64,000 nucleotides of DNA, from positions 11,685,119 to 11,749,118 of the forward strand of contig CM020618.1 of NCBI GenBank assembly GCA_009829735.1, written 5' to 3'. This stretch comes from Pyropia yezoensis (taxonomy: Eukaryota; Rhodophyta; Bangiophyceae; Bangiales; Bangiaceae). The notes below the pieces were generated by a model. It did not search any database. It worked only from the letters and a program-made list of their open reading frames with translations, and had not been told where the DNA came from. Shown piece after piece: positions 42,922 to 54,400 of the stretch (positions within the stretch are counted from its first letter, which is position 1; every line of letters begins with the position of its first letter). A program made the translations under genes and the position numbers.

Positions 42922-43283
42922 TGTAGCGCAATAGGTATCCGCTGCACGTCCACTCTCAGGGAACACTCACCAAGGGGGATCGGCACCAACGTCACCGGGA
43001 GGCCAAGGTTGCTGTCCTTGGAGCGCAAGCCACGGGACCAAGATGGGAGCCCAAATGGGAGGGGATTGTTGTTCTACCTTGGCCGGCGGTGGATTCGCCG
43101 CCGGCCCCCTCGTTATAAACCCTCGGAGACACTACTAACTACCCTCCACCCCAAGATGCAAGTCCCTCTGGTCATACGTAACTTATAGATACCGTGACCA
43201 GTACGGACTCCCAAATTGAAAGTTAAGGGTTCGAAGTAGCCCCCCTCATATAGGGTCACAATACGGTCAACCATATTGCTACA
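42922..43283 (-). repeat. 3' LTR of gypsy element D
   Basis: On the minus strand the LTR starts TGTAGCAATATGG at 43283, just after a G-rich polypurine tract, and ends GCGCTACA at 42922. The termini form a TGTAGC/GCTACA inverted pair, 362 bp apart. A TATA-like GTTATAAA lies near 43112 on the plus strand. The outer edge falls exactly where C gag similarity resumes. Confidence 0.65.
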
Positions 43284-43294
43284 TATCCCCCCCT
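43284..43294 (-). other. Polypurine tract of element D
   Basis: Minus-strand AAGGGGGGGATA directly precedes the LTR start, the expected site for plus-strand priming. Confidence 0.6.
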
Positions 43295-43873
43295 TAGATT
43301 CGGCCCGTCCTCGGGTCGAGTTGCATTCGGGTTTCCGAATGTAAGTGGGTCGCGCGACCGTTTACCAGTCGGGTGGGGCTTTGCGCCCTGTCGCGACAGA
43401 CACCCCTTTTCGAGGTTGTCTGAGGGGGGCGCCCCCCTTTGTGTGGTACACACATGATCCGTTTTCCGGACCGTTGAAGTCCCGATGCGGGTCGTTGTTC
43501 ACGACCCCCCTTTCCGAGGGGTGGTGCAAGCGGATCCGCCACCAGGCGTCTGGTGGTAGGGGGGGGGGCCCTCTCGCGGGACGATTGAGTGGGGGGCGGG
43601 GGCGGCCCGCGTTGCGTGAGGGCGGTTGGGGGTGACTCCCCTTGATTACCCCCTGTGGGGGGGCGTGGCCCCGATCCAGGTGCCTGGGTGGAGCGTCCTC
43701 GTACCTCGGCTGGCGCGGGTCGTCCCGCGCTGCCGTATCGCTCGTGCTGAGCTGTGTGGTTATAAGCGCCGGTGCCCGCGCCTCCCTGGCTCGTCCGCGC
43801 GAGCGTTCGTTGTACCGGGTCGAGCCGGCTGCGGCTTTTTGGCACGGAGCGCCCCTGCTACCCCGGTTCCACC

Positions 43874-46230
43874 ATGTCGGACCCCCAGGTGCCCGGGGGC
43901 GAGGACGACCTCCTGCTTGAGGAGAAGGAGGTGATGCAGGACGACGTTCCCGTCTCCGCCACCGCTGCCGAGTGCTTCCTGGCGAGCTCGTCGGACGAAG
44001 ACGACCGGATAACCGTCCGTGTGGCCCCGGAAGGCGCGCCGGGCGGATTGTCGTCCGTGTGCAGCGGCACGACGGCTCCGTCGGGTGGCGGTCAACCGCA
44101 TGTAGCGGCTGCCCCTACTCCTACTCCTCCGGCGACCCGGATGGCTCCTGCCGCCGGTGCCGGCGCGGCTCTACCTCAAGACGGTGCAGCCGGTGTGTCC
44201 GACGGTCGTGGCGGCACCCCGGCCGGGACGGCGGGTCAAGACGGCGCGGGTGCCCGCCCGGTTGGTGGTGTGTCCGTGGGGGCGGGTAACGGGTCTGCCC
44301 CCTCCGTCCCCGTGGTGCCCACGTCGGGCCCGGGTGGAGGCGATGCTCTGCCCGCGGTGCCTTTGGCGATTGGTTGTCAAGACGTGTCTTCCCCGATGGC
44401 GGTGGACTCCGGGAGCTACTCCGGGCGGGCGCCCGCCCTTCTTCTTCCTCCTCGGCCCCGTGCGCCTACGGCACCGGCCCATCTGCCGGCGGGGTTTCCC
44501 CCGGCGCCCCCGATCCCGCCCGAGTTGCCCCGTTGGGTGGCGTCGTCGCCTTGGCGGCGGGTCAACCCGCCATATCGATGTCTGACTTGGTGGCTCGGGT
44601 TCGAGGCCTAACTGTGCAGGAGTGCATGGACCCCGCTGGGCGGATGCGGGTGGACTTCCACCAGCCGCGTCACCGTGGAGGGTCCCCCCGGCGGGTCAAG
44701 TTGGACCCGAGTTGGGAGCGGGAGTTGGTGCGGCTGGTCAACCAGCTGAATGCGGTCCGGGTGGAACATCATTGGGTCCTGAGTCAGCCGGACGACCGGC
44801 CTGCGCAGCTCTGGCGCACCCAGGTGGGGCGGGGTGAAGTCTTCCTCGACCCCGCCTTCGGGGTATGCGACTTAGTTGCCCCCGCGTTGCCGCGGGAGGT
44901 TGACTACCCGGCTAGTTCTCGGTGAGTTGCGTCGGCGGCGGAGCAGGTGGCGTTTGGGGAGACGGTGGGCGATACCGGCCGGTATCCCGGGTTTGAGTAC
45001 TTCCCGGGGGTATTCCCGTATCTGACGTTGACGGCTCCGTACCCGCCTATGGCGAGGTTGAAGTCGGCGTCTAGCTGGCGACGCAACCATGGTGTCATGG
45101 CGGACGCGTTCCGCACCGATATGACGTGTGCGTTGCAGACCGGTAACGGTCGCGCGCCGGTGTACACTCCCGTGCGCCCGCCTCTGTGGCAGGAGGGGTG
45201 GGAACCCGCCCCTGCTTTCCGGTTTGACACCGGCTCCTGTCTCCCATACTTCGAGAGTGTGTTGGCATCTCGGCCGGTCCACCCGTTGCAGGGGACCTTC
45301 ACCCTTGAGGTTACCCTCGGGCATGCTTCCTCCTTCTTCCTGTCCGACCGCTGGCAGGGGCGCCTGTTTCATCTTCCGACGGGTGTCCGTCGGCATATCG
45401 GGCAGCTGGGCGTAGACATGACAGCTGCCAAGACCAGGTTGGCCCGGGAGTTCGAGGCCCTGCTGGCCGTTCCCGATGCCGTGAACTGGGCTGGGGTGTT
45501 GGCCCTTCCCCCGTACCGGGACCCGCAGGCTGGGGCTGCCCCCTTGCCTCGTCACTCGTTGCGTATCCGGCGTACTCAGCCGGGTGAGCCCAATTGCCGT
45601 GGGTAGGCGTCCACCGAGGCTGTTGCTGACCTGGGTATTCCCATGGTTATCCATGACCCTCTTCAGATCCTCGCCCCGTGGTTTGGTAACCCGATACAGG
45701 TGGCGGTTGGCCGTCGTCCCCGAGAGTGGGACTCTGCGGGTGGGGAGCGTGAGGTGTCCCGCCGTCGGGCGGAGCCCCGCCGGGTTTACGGTGGAGCCCC
45801 TTCAGTAGGGTCCTACCGGGCCTCGTATCAGGCGCCACCGGCTCCGGTGGTAGCCGTGTCGGCTCCTGTGGCTCCTCAGGCTGCGCCAGTGTCACCTTCC
45901 GCCCCTGTCATGCGTGACGGGGGTCCCCGTCTATGGTATGAGGGCGTTGACGCCCTCATAGCCTACGAGATGCGGGAAGGTCTCTTTGTTAGCTGGGGGG
46001 ATATTTTCCCAGGTGCTGCGATGGTCAGTTCCGCGCGTTTCTTTGGTGGCGTGTTGGACCGCCTCCAGACAGCTCTGAAGGACGTGGAGGCTGGCCGCAG
46101 CACCCTCGTCCAGCTATGCACCGAGGTAACTCGGGCGATTGACCGTCGCGAGATTGCCGACCGGTGGAGCATGGAGGTGTACGCGTTTACGCGTGAGTGG
46201 CTTCCCTCGGGCAGCGGGTCTACCCACTGA
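43874..46230 (+). pseudogene. Additional antisense ORF of gypsy element D, fragmented
   Basis: ATG at 43874 is in CACCATGTCGG context. The coding trace runs through several frames: an acidic Pro/Gly-rich N-terminus to 44611, a middle part to TGA at 44925, a part from about 44947 to TAG 45606 (FPYLTLTAPYPPMARL, HASSFFLSDRWQGRLFHLP), and a last part to 46230 (RFFGGVLDRLQTALKDVEAG). It occupies the same position, antisense to pol, as in A, C and E. Sequence similarity to them is weak by eye and rests mainly on order, length and the C-terminal helical block. It ends about 450 bp from the end of D pol. Confidence 0.5.
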
Positions 46231-46681
46231 GGAGTGCTATTGTTTGTGAGGGAGAGCGACCCGGTGACCCTTATGGTGGCCGGGTAGTAGTGAATATGAA
46301 CTCATCCCCCGCTGTGGCGTTTGCATGATACCAATGCCTGCCTTTGGGGAGTACCCCGTCTTACTTAGCCGTGGCCTGCCTCGGTTCTTTCTCGCGCCCC
46401 CCAACCCATCCTGGTTGGTTAATACTCATGAAGGTCAAGCTTTCTTGGTCCGTCACTTGCCCCATGGATGAAGGTTTACATTGGTGTAAGCCTCAGGTTA
46501 CTTTGAAATTATCGGAGTTAGTCATCTCCTTCAAGTAAACTTGTAAAAGTCAGTAGCTTACTTAGTTTGTCTAAGTCCGCTCCCACTCAGTGAACCCAAG
46601 TCTTGCCGAATCCATGTGACACCCTACTTCGTAGGTATAAGCCTCACCCCCCAACAGCCGAAGTCGGTGTCGGTTGAGTTG

Positions 46682-47240
46682 TTACTGTAGGCGTCGTCGC
46701 CTCATGTAAGACATGAAAAGTTGGCGGGGTATATTCGCCGCCTGCTCCCAGGTGGGTGAGTCGTATCCGACCCACATCACCTTGACGTACCAGGGTCCTG
46801 GTAGGTCCGGGTCGGTGTGTCCGACCACGCTCTCTACTTGGTATGGAATCCCATCCGGTCCCACCGGGTCATCTGACCGGTGGGTTGTAAGAGCTTCATA
46901 TAGCAACCCAGTTGGTACCGGCTGAGGCTGTTCCGGCTTCGGAGCAGGTGTCACATCACTGAGATTGATGCGTTGTATCTCCGTATCGGAGTGCAGGATG
47001 ACAGAGTGATCGTCTCTGTGTAAGATCTGGTACGGTCCCTTGACCGGTTGCATGAGCTTGTTCCCTCGGAACTTCTGGTGTCTGATGTAGACCCAGTCAC
47101 CTGTTACAAGGGTTGCGTTGCGTACCCGTAGCCGGGCGTCAAAGTTCTTCTTGTATCGAAGTTGTGTCAGAAGAGCCGGCTGAACTCGGCGCGCGACGGC
47201 AATACGGATGATAGCAGGGTAGGAACGTTGCCAGAGGGTA
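46682..47240 (-). pseudogene. pol: Ty3/gypsy element D pol, 3' fragment (integrase tail and chromodomain)
   Basis: Only the integrase C-terminal region remains: NFDARLRVRNATLV, GDWVYIRHQKF, GPY/F module VKGPYQIL, then chromodomain KVMWVGYDSPTWEQAANIP and the end RRRRLQ. Similarity disappears near 47240, so the 5' end of D is deleted or truncated. No 5' LTR, gag or RT of D is present in the window. Confidence 0.75.
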
Positions 47241-48660
47241 GCATCTTCCCCATGCGAGGGGCATATGCGATTCTCGTTGGCTTTCCCAGCCACCTTACAG
47301 CCCACCCCGACGGCGCCCCACACCGTCTCCCAGGGCCCCCACTAACCAGGACACGCGAGCTTCTCAATGTGTCCACGTCGCCAAGTGCGTTCGAGGCAGG
47401 GGCCCATCGCCGCGAACACCCGTCGTAGCCGCATGCACGCCGTTGCGCGCGCGCCATTCTTCACCATCATCCTCGTCGCCCTCTGCCTATCCTACCGCCA
47501 GCCATCCTTCTGGCATCCCTTCAGCATCATGGCCGCGTCCTGTTCGCGTTTTGGCTCGCCGGATACCGCCGACTGTGCGTCCGGCTAATAGCGGCCGTCC
47601 GGTCCGCCTGCAATCGGGAGGTGAGAGCTGGGTGCCAGTGGCGCCCGGCCAGCGGCCGCCGACGACCACCTTGCCTGCCTGCGGTTGGGCCACCCCCAAC
47701 TCTGCATCCAGCTCATAGCGACCGTCCGGTCCGCCTGCAATCGCAAGGTGAGAGCTGGGTGCTAGTGGCGCCCGGCCGGCGGCCGCTGACGACCACGTTG
47801 CCGTCTACCGAGGACAGAGGCCAGGTGCCCGTCGCGGCCGGGTGCTGGTGGCGGCCGGCAGCCAGCCAGGTGCTGGTGGCGGCCGGGTGCTGGTGGGGGG
47901 CGGCGGGCTGCCGCCGGTGTCCGCCTTGCCGTTTGCCCGAGATAGCGTCCGGATGCTGGTGGCGGCCTGCTGGCGGCCAAGTGCTGGTGACCGCCGGGGG
48001 CTGGAGGGAGCCTGCAGGCCGCGGCCGGCGACGACCTTTCAGTCCGAAGGGGACAGCGGCCGGGCTCTGGGTGCGGGCGGCTGGCGGCCAGGTGCTAGTG
48101 GCGGCCGGGTGCTGGTGGTGGCCGGCCCTCCCGCCGGCGGCAACCTTTCCATCCCCGGTGACGGCGGCCGAGTTGTGAAGGACCGCCAGCGAGCGCGAGG
48201 TTGGAGCCCGGGGCTGGTAGTGGCCAGCTCTCCCGCCGGTGGCAACCTTGCCGTCCCCCGGGGACGGCGACTGGGTGGTGGTGGCGGCCAGGCGACGCGT
48301 CACCATGCGGCGCGGATACGCGGTGGACGCGGCCTTGTGCGCGTGCCTCGCAGGCGCGCGGCGTCTTAATGCCGCTTTATCACCTGCGCAATGGACGTGC
48401 TTGTGGTATAAAACTCGATCCTCTCAGACACGTGTCAATATCCCTCGGGGGAAAGGGACAGGTAACACAGAAAGGGGAACTACGAGAATGGTATGCCTGT
48501 TGCCTCACGTGCCTGCTCGCAGAGCAAACAGATACGCACGGTAGTGCACACGGGGAAGAGGAAAGCAAACGCGCAGTTGTCTTTTTCCTGAGGGCGCGGG
48601 CCAAGGGCGCCTCGCTGTCGCTCTTAACGTGCATCTGGGGGAGCCTCGGCACGTTGGCCA
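47241..48660. repeat. Degenerate GC-rich tandem repeats and flank
   Basis: From 47590 a block of about 130 bp (CCGTCCGGTCCGCCTGCAATCG, GTGAGAGCTGGGTGC, AGTGGCGCCCGGCC) occurs twice (47596, 47722). After 47830, short units such as GGTGCTGGTGGCGGCCGG recur irregularly to about 48300. No gene is supportable. 48360-48660 is unique, with a TATA-like GGTATAAAA near 48406. Confidence 0.6.
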
Positions 48661-48974
48661 GGTAGCACCCCCCCATAACCCCGAGTGGCCCCGACCCGAG
48701 TCTAACCTCGTCAGGTCGGGGGCCACTATCATCACTAATTCTATTCCCACTCACTAATCTCACACTCAACTTCTCTCAAATCAAGTCCCTCACAAGTATG
48801 CAAAAACCCATCAGATATCCCTCTCTCACGTGTGGATAGCGTAGTCCACCGCATCCCAGTGCCGGGCACGGGCCACAGCCGCCAACCATCACCACACGGC
48901 GGGCGTGTTCTGGCACCTGGTGCCCTCTGGTTGTAGTCCCGGGTCGGCGCCAAGTCGGGGCCAGGGATGCTACA
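48661..48974 (-). repeat. 3' LTR of gypsy element E
   Basis: On the minus strand the LTR starts TGTAGCATCCCTGG at 48974 directly after a purine tract. The other end, read on plus, is GGTAGCACCC at 48661, one base off a perfect TGTAGCA/TGCTACA inverted pair. Length would be 314 bp. The 5' LTR of E lies beyond element B, outside the window. Confidence 0.6.
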
Positions 48975-48988
48975 TAGCTCCCTCCCTA
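48975..48988 (-). other. Polypurine tract of element E
   Basis: Minus-strand AGGGAGGGAGCTA abuts the TGTAGCA start of the LTR. Confidence 0.6.
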
Positions 48989-49160
48989 GTCCGGCACGTC
49001 CTTGGGCCGAACCAGGTGCCACCGTGCACAGCCTCGAGCACGTCCACACCGGTGCCGAGGTCGAGCGTCTTCACCTCGGTCACGATCACCTGCTCCGATT
49101 CTGTCCCCCCCCCCTTTCTCTTTCACTTTGGCCCTCTCGTTCCCCCGGAGTCTGGACGTC

Positions 49161-51110
49161 ATGTCCAGTTCCGAGATCCAAGCTGGGCCCGTGGTTCCGG
49201 CGGCCAGTGTTGCGGAGGAGAACTCGGGTAGTCGCGCCCCTCTCCTGCCTCCGGTTCCTCGGGTGTCGGTGTCGGCGCCGGTTGCCACGGCGGGGACGGA
49301 TCGGGTTCCCCCGGCTTCTGCGTTGCACCCGGTCGAGACCCCCCCGGTGGGTCTCCCGGAGATGCTTCTTGGGAAGGATCCTCTGGCGGGCCGGCGCTAC
49401 TCCACGGTGGTCGGCAACGCCAGCGCGGCCCAGTGCCAACAGGACTGCTTGGACATCTGGCGCAAGGAAATCCAGCGCGGGGTCTTGACCGAGATGGACA
49501 AGACTCGTCTTCATACGGCGGACCAGATGCGCCTGGCACAAGACCGCTCCCAGAGCCTTTTGGGTTCCTCTTGGGTTGCTCACCTGGAGGATCTCCCCTT
49601 CGCGCTGGTGCTGGATCTACCCTTGACCGAGCGTCGCGTGTCCGCGTCCGTTCTCCGGTGGCCAGAGGAGGAAGGGTACGTCCACCGGGCGTTCAAGGTC
49701 TGGGACGAGGCGCTCAAGGGGTCGGGGAGCCTGAACTGCGATCCCCGTCCGAGCATGGTCGCTCTGGAGCCGCCTTTCCTGACCCGGAAATACTCCAAGT
49801 TGTCGCCGGCACGGGAGCAAGGTGAGCGACGCGGGCGTCAGCGTGACTTCCTCGTGAGCTGCAACCATCAGGAGTTCTGGAAGCTGGACAAGGCTAACCG
49901 GGCGGCGTACTACCCCAAGGTCATCCCGCAGCAGCAGGAAATCGAGATCCCGGTCGGGTTTGCTCCATCCAGCATCCCCTTCACCTGGTACTTCTTGGAC
50001 GCCTTGACCCAGGCGTCGATCAAGGGCTTCTTCCACTCGATCCCGTACAAGATGTACACCTCCGAGATGACGGTCTTGGCGGCCAACCACTGGCTCCACG
50101 AGGTCTTGGTGTCCAACCGGCTTTGGTTTCTCCCCGACCTCCTGATGGTCTGGATTGTCAACCAGTTGACCGTCGACTTCCTGTGCAGCCAGGAAGAGGA
50201 GTACAAGGAGCTCTTCCAGGCGATGATTGACTTCCGGCGTCGGCTGCCGGTGCATGACCGGAGCTTCTTGAACGCGATCGCCGACCAGAACAGCCCGCGT
50301 CGGGATGGCTCCGGTTGGGTGCAGGTGGTCTACCAGTCTTCTCCAGCCAAGGTGCAGCTAGCGACACCGCTTCCGGCGTGGCCGCAGCTAGGCAGCTTTC
50401 CTGCTCCGGTCGCCCTCGATCTTCTGCCAACTGGGCCGCCGGTGGAAGAGTCGGGATGGGCCGCGGCGGTCGGTCGGGCGTCTGCGGCGGCTCCGCTTGC
50501 TCCTGTTGCACCTGTCGTCCCGGTGGCTTCGCTTGGACCGTCGCCGGCGCGTTTGCGTTCTGCTCCGTCTGTGCCGGTGCTTCAAGCTTCTCCGGCACCG
50601 CGCTTGTCTGCAGCGAGTCTGGGGGTGGCCGTGCGGTCGCCGACTACTCCGGCCGTTCTGCCTCGGGCGCCTTCTTCAAACGTCGGCGGCCCTGTGCCTC
50701 CGCTGGAGTTGGGGACTCCGGTTTCTGGGGCTGTTGTGGACCGTCCGGTAGTGGCATCCTCGGGGCGGTTCGAGATCCCGGCGCCGACTCTGCGCCTTAC
50801 CCGCTTCCGGGTGCCTGACTGGTACCTGAACCAAGGTGGCCCGACGTGCGACCAGTACGACGTCGGTATGATTGAAGACCAGCTGGGTCGTCTTCCGGTG
50901 CAGGTTGAAGACGTCGGGTCTTCCCTGGTGCTGGGTACTTACGCCAGCGTCTTGAACAACGTGGTTGACATGGTGTTTGCTTGCGCGGACAGCGGCCAGA
51001 TGTCGGACAGCCCGGTGGTTGGCGAACTTCTGGCGACTTTGACGCGGCATGGCTTGGCCCAGCAGTGGTCGGAGACCTTCACTGGCTTCCAGGGGCGCCG
51101 ACAGGCATAA
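49161..51110 (+). CDS. Additional antisense ORF of gypsy element E
   Basis: The first ATG at 49161 (GACGTCATGTCC) gives 649 residues, against 647 in element A. The N-terminal 60 residues are Pro/Ala-rich. A folded central part has FLVSC, then AAYYPK, EIEIPVGFAP, VLAANHWLHEV, LPDLLMVWIVNQL and FLNAIADQN. A long Pro/Ala/Val linker follows, then a C-terminal block with RVPDWYLNQGGP and VVDMVFACADSG. YYPK, E(V/I)P-GF and LA--WL-EV align with element A in the same order and spacing, and the LAA-HWL to LPD part aligns with C. Unlike A there is no Arg/Ser tail. The frame is fully open while the pol of the same element is broken, which argues for recent function or selection. Function unknown. Confidence 0.75.
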   Translation: MSSSEIQAGPVVPAASVAEENSGSRAPLLPPVPRVSVSAPVATAGTDRVPPASALHPVETPPVGLPEMLLGKDPLAGRRYSTVVGNASAAQCQQDCLDIWRKEIQRGVLTEMDKTRLHTADQMRLAQDRSQSLLGSSWVAHLEDLPFALVLDLPLTERRVSASVLRWPEEEGYVHRAFKVWDEALKGSGSLNCDPRPSMVALEPPFLTRKYSKLSPAREQGERRGRQRDFLVSCNHQEFWKLDKANRAAYYPKVIPQQQEIEIPVGFAPSSIPFTWYFLDALTQASIKGFFHSIPYKMYTSEMTVLAANHWLHEVLVSNRLWFLPDLLMVWIVNQLTVDFLCSQEEEYKELFQAMIDFRRRLPVHDRSFLNAIADQNSPRRDGSGWVQVVYQSSPAKVQLATPLPAWPQLGSFPAPVALDLLPTGPPVEESGWAAAVGRASAAAPLAPVAPVVPVASLGPSPARLRSAPSVPVLQASPAPRLSAASLGVAVRSPTTPAVLPRAPSSNVGGPVPPLELGTPVSGAVVDRPVVASSGRFEIPAPTLRLTRFRVPDWYLNQGGPTCDQYDVGMIEDQLGRLPVQVEDVGSSLVLGTYASVLNNVVDMVFACADSGQMSDSPVVGELLATLTRHGLAQQWSETFTGFQGRRQA

Positions 51111-51453
51111 CTGGATGAGCGGGAGCGCCCGGCAACTACCGGTACTACTCCGATGGCGTCATACCTGGATGCGCCGCGCCCACCGCACTACGTCATCCCG
51201 CCTTCCTCCGGTTCCCGTCGTGCCGCGGAGGCAGCGCTGGAGGACGCTCCCGCGGCACAGCGTCCGCGCCGGGAGTAGTACCTGGAGGCAAGGAGGGTGA
51301 GAGTCTTGGGAGAAGGGAGGAGGGAAGAGGCGGAGAGAAGGGTTGCTCGAGCGGGTGCTTGTTTTCCTTGATTGTTCCATGCTTGCATTGCGTGTTTTCC
51401 TTGATATACCCGTTCCCTTCGTCTCAATCCTCTTGTTCCGCATCCGTTGCGGG

Positions 51454-54400
51454 TCAGCTCGGCTCGTCCTGAGGGTCTTGATTGGCCCCGTCCTCCTGGT
51501 CCTCCTCCGAGTCCGACTCCAGGATCTTGCCGGCTCTGGCCACCGGAGTGCCTTCAATCCCGTTCCGTCGCGTGTAGGCGCAGACGTCCGCGATGGGTAA
51601 CCGGTTTGAGGGTTCCCAGGTATCATCTGCCGGGTTAAAACCGAACCAGCGTACTCGCAGGTACAAGCGCCCGTCTCTCCAGGCATGGTCGACAAACTTG
51701 ACGTAGACATATTCCCGGCCTTCTTCTTGGGATAGCCAGGGTACTGCGGCCCGCTTGCGCCGGGTCAAGTCCCGTTTGCTTGGCGGTGGAGCTCGGGTGA
51801 CATGGTCGCTACTCACCCGGTACGGGGAGCCATCCACGTCTAGAAGGAAGGTCCAGCCATCCGTATTCAGGATCTCATAAGGTCCATCCGTCTTAGAGTC
51901 CAGCTTCCCCCGGGTCTTGCTATGGTTGTCCACAAAAACCCAGTCGCCACCACCCAGTTCCTTGATCTTTTCCTGGACTCCCTTGTCATAGTCCCGCTTG
52001 TATCGCTCCTGGGTCTTTGAGATTGACTCCTTGACTCTGGGGAGCAGGAGCTTCAGTTGTTTCAGGAACTCATCCTTGGCCTTGAGACCTGACTTCAATG
52101 CAGGCTGGAGACCGTCTGGTATTCTTTCTAGGGAGGAGTTCGTCAGCCGCCTTGGGGTGACAAAGTCGAGTGGAGCGACCCCCGTTGTCCGGTGAACTCG
52201 GGAGTTGTAGGCTAGAGTGAGGACAGCCAGGAGCTCATCCCAGTCTTCTTGGTGCTCCTCCACGTAGTGCCGTAGCATATCCACTAGAGTCCGGTTGAAT
52301 CGTTCCACCTGGCCGTTCGTTTGCGGGTGGTACGTCGTGGTGAACAAGTTCTTGATGCCCATCAGGTCACAGACTCCTTGGAAGAACAGGGATGCAAACT
52401 GGGGGCCATTGTCTGTTAAGACGGAGTCGGGAGGGCCGTAGGCAGCTATCCAGTACTCGCAGAAGGCTGACGTGACATCCAGAGCCGTAATGGTCCTCAG
52501 CGCGATTGCTCGAGTGAACTTGGAGAACCGGTCACAAATGATGAGCAGGTATATGTTGCCGCTGGATGCTTCAGGTAGGGGCCCCAGGATGTCCATGCTT
52601 AAGCTTGAAAAGGGCTCCGCCGCCGGGAATAGGCGTAGCTTAGAAGTTTTCTTCCTCTGGGACAACCGGTTCCCTGCACAAGAAACACAAGCCTCCAGGT
52701 GCTTATGGACGCCGCTGGCCATGGTTTCCCAGTAGTAATGTCGTCGCATTGAAGCATACATCCGGTTGATGCCATGATGTCCGGCCTGGGGAGACGAGTG
52801 CTCCAGGCATAGGATGTCAGCTCGCAGACTACGGGGTACGTAGACTTGAGTTGCCCCATCGAAGGGTGACACCCGTACCAGGAGTCCATCTGTAGACTCG
52901 GAGAAACGACCGTTCCGGTTCAGGTCCATTTGGTGGCGAAGCTCCAAGCATTGAGGATCCGTCAGTTGTGCCTCCAGCATCCGGTAAATGGTCACCGGTT
53001 GATGAGCTTCAGGTGTCTCATACAGGGGAGCATGCCAGCCACGTCCAACATTCGGGAGGATGAAGCAAGGTATTTCCTCCGGAATAGGACCGGTGTCGGC
53101 TGCAGGAGTCTCCAGCCGGGACATGGTGTCGGCGCAGTGGTGCTCCCTCCCTGCTCTGGTGCACACCTTGTACTTGAACTCCAAAAGGCGTAAGCGCCAC
53201 CGGGCGACCCTTCCTTGGCTGCTGTCCATACATAGCAGCCACTTTAGGCTGGCGTGGTCCGTCCGGATGAGGAACTCTTGTCCTTCAAGATATGGACGTA
53301 ACAGGAAGCAAGCCCACACGAGCGCCAAGCACTCGGGCTCCGTCGTGGAATAATTCTTCTCGGCTGGAGTCAGGACGCGACTGTAGTAGCCTATCGGGAG
53401 GAAGTGCTATCAGGTTGCTGCCGGAGTAGTCAGCACCCCACCTGGACGCCACAGGCATCAGTCCCCAGAACAAACTGGCCCTCCCGCTTCGGTAACGCCA
53501 GTACTGGAGTGGTGGTCAGGCGCTTCTTGAGCTCTTCGAAGGCCGCGGTCTGCTTCTCGTCGAACACTGGGAACTGTGCGGGAAGCTTCTCGCTGGTGAG
53601 CTTGGTCAATGGCCGGGCAATCAGAGCATAGTCCCGTACGAACCGGCGGTAGACGTTGCACACACCCAGGAAGCTCTTGAGTTCCGTCTGGGTTTTAGGT
53701 TGCCGTGCACACCGGAGGGCCTTGATGTTCTTCTCATTGACTCGGAGCTCCCCCGGACTCAGCACGTGCCCCAGGTACTCCACCTCAGTCTCAAACAGGT
53801 GGCACTTCTCGGCCTTGAGGGTAACTCCAGCCATGGACAGGAGGGCCAGGACCTCTCGAAGGTGCTCCAGGTGTTCCGCTGGGGTCTTGGAGAAAACGAT
53901 AATGTCGTCCAGGTAGACCAAACATGTTCTCCACCTTAGCCCCGACAGGATGATGTCGATGGCTCTTTGGAAGGTGGCCGGAGCATTGGTGAGACCAATA
54001 GGAAGACGCTTGCACCGGAATAGCCCCAGGTGGCACGTGAAGGTGGTCTTGTCCTTGTCCTCGTCAGCCACAGGGATCTGCCAGTAACCGGCATTACAAT
54101 CCAGCGTCGAGAAGAGGGTGGCATCACCAAGAAAGTCGATGCAATCATCCATCCGGGGTATCGGGTATACATCCTTGACGGTCATCTCGTTCAGGCGCCT
54201 GTAGTCAACGCAGAAACGGAAGTGACCGCCAGGTTTCGGGACGACTACCACCAGGAAAGCCCACTCGCCATCAGACGGCTCGATAACATCCATCTTGAGC
54301 ATCTTGTTAACCCGCTTCTCAATCTCATCCCGGCGATGAGGTCCAGCCCGGTATGGTTGCAGGTGTACTGGCTTAGCTTCCGGCTTGAGTTGAATCCGGT

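Noticed and set aside
47713-48306. 197-codon minus-strand frame with repeated Pro/His/Thr blocks
   Set aside because: It is the translation of the degenerate GC-rich tandem repeats, not a gene.
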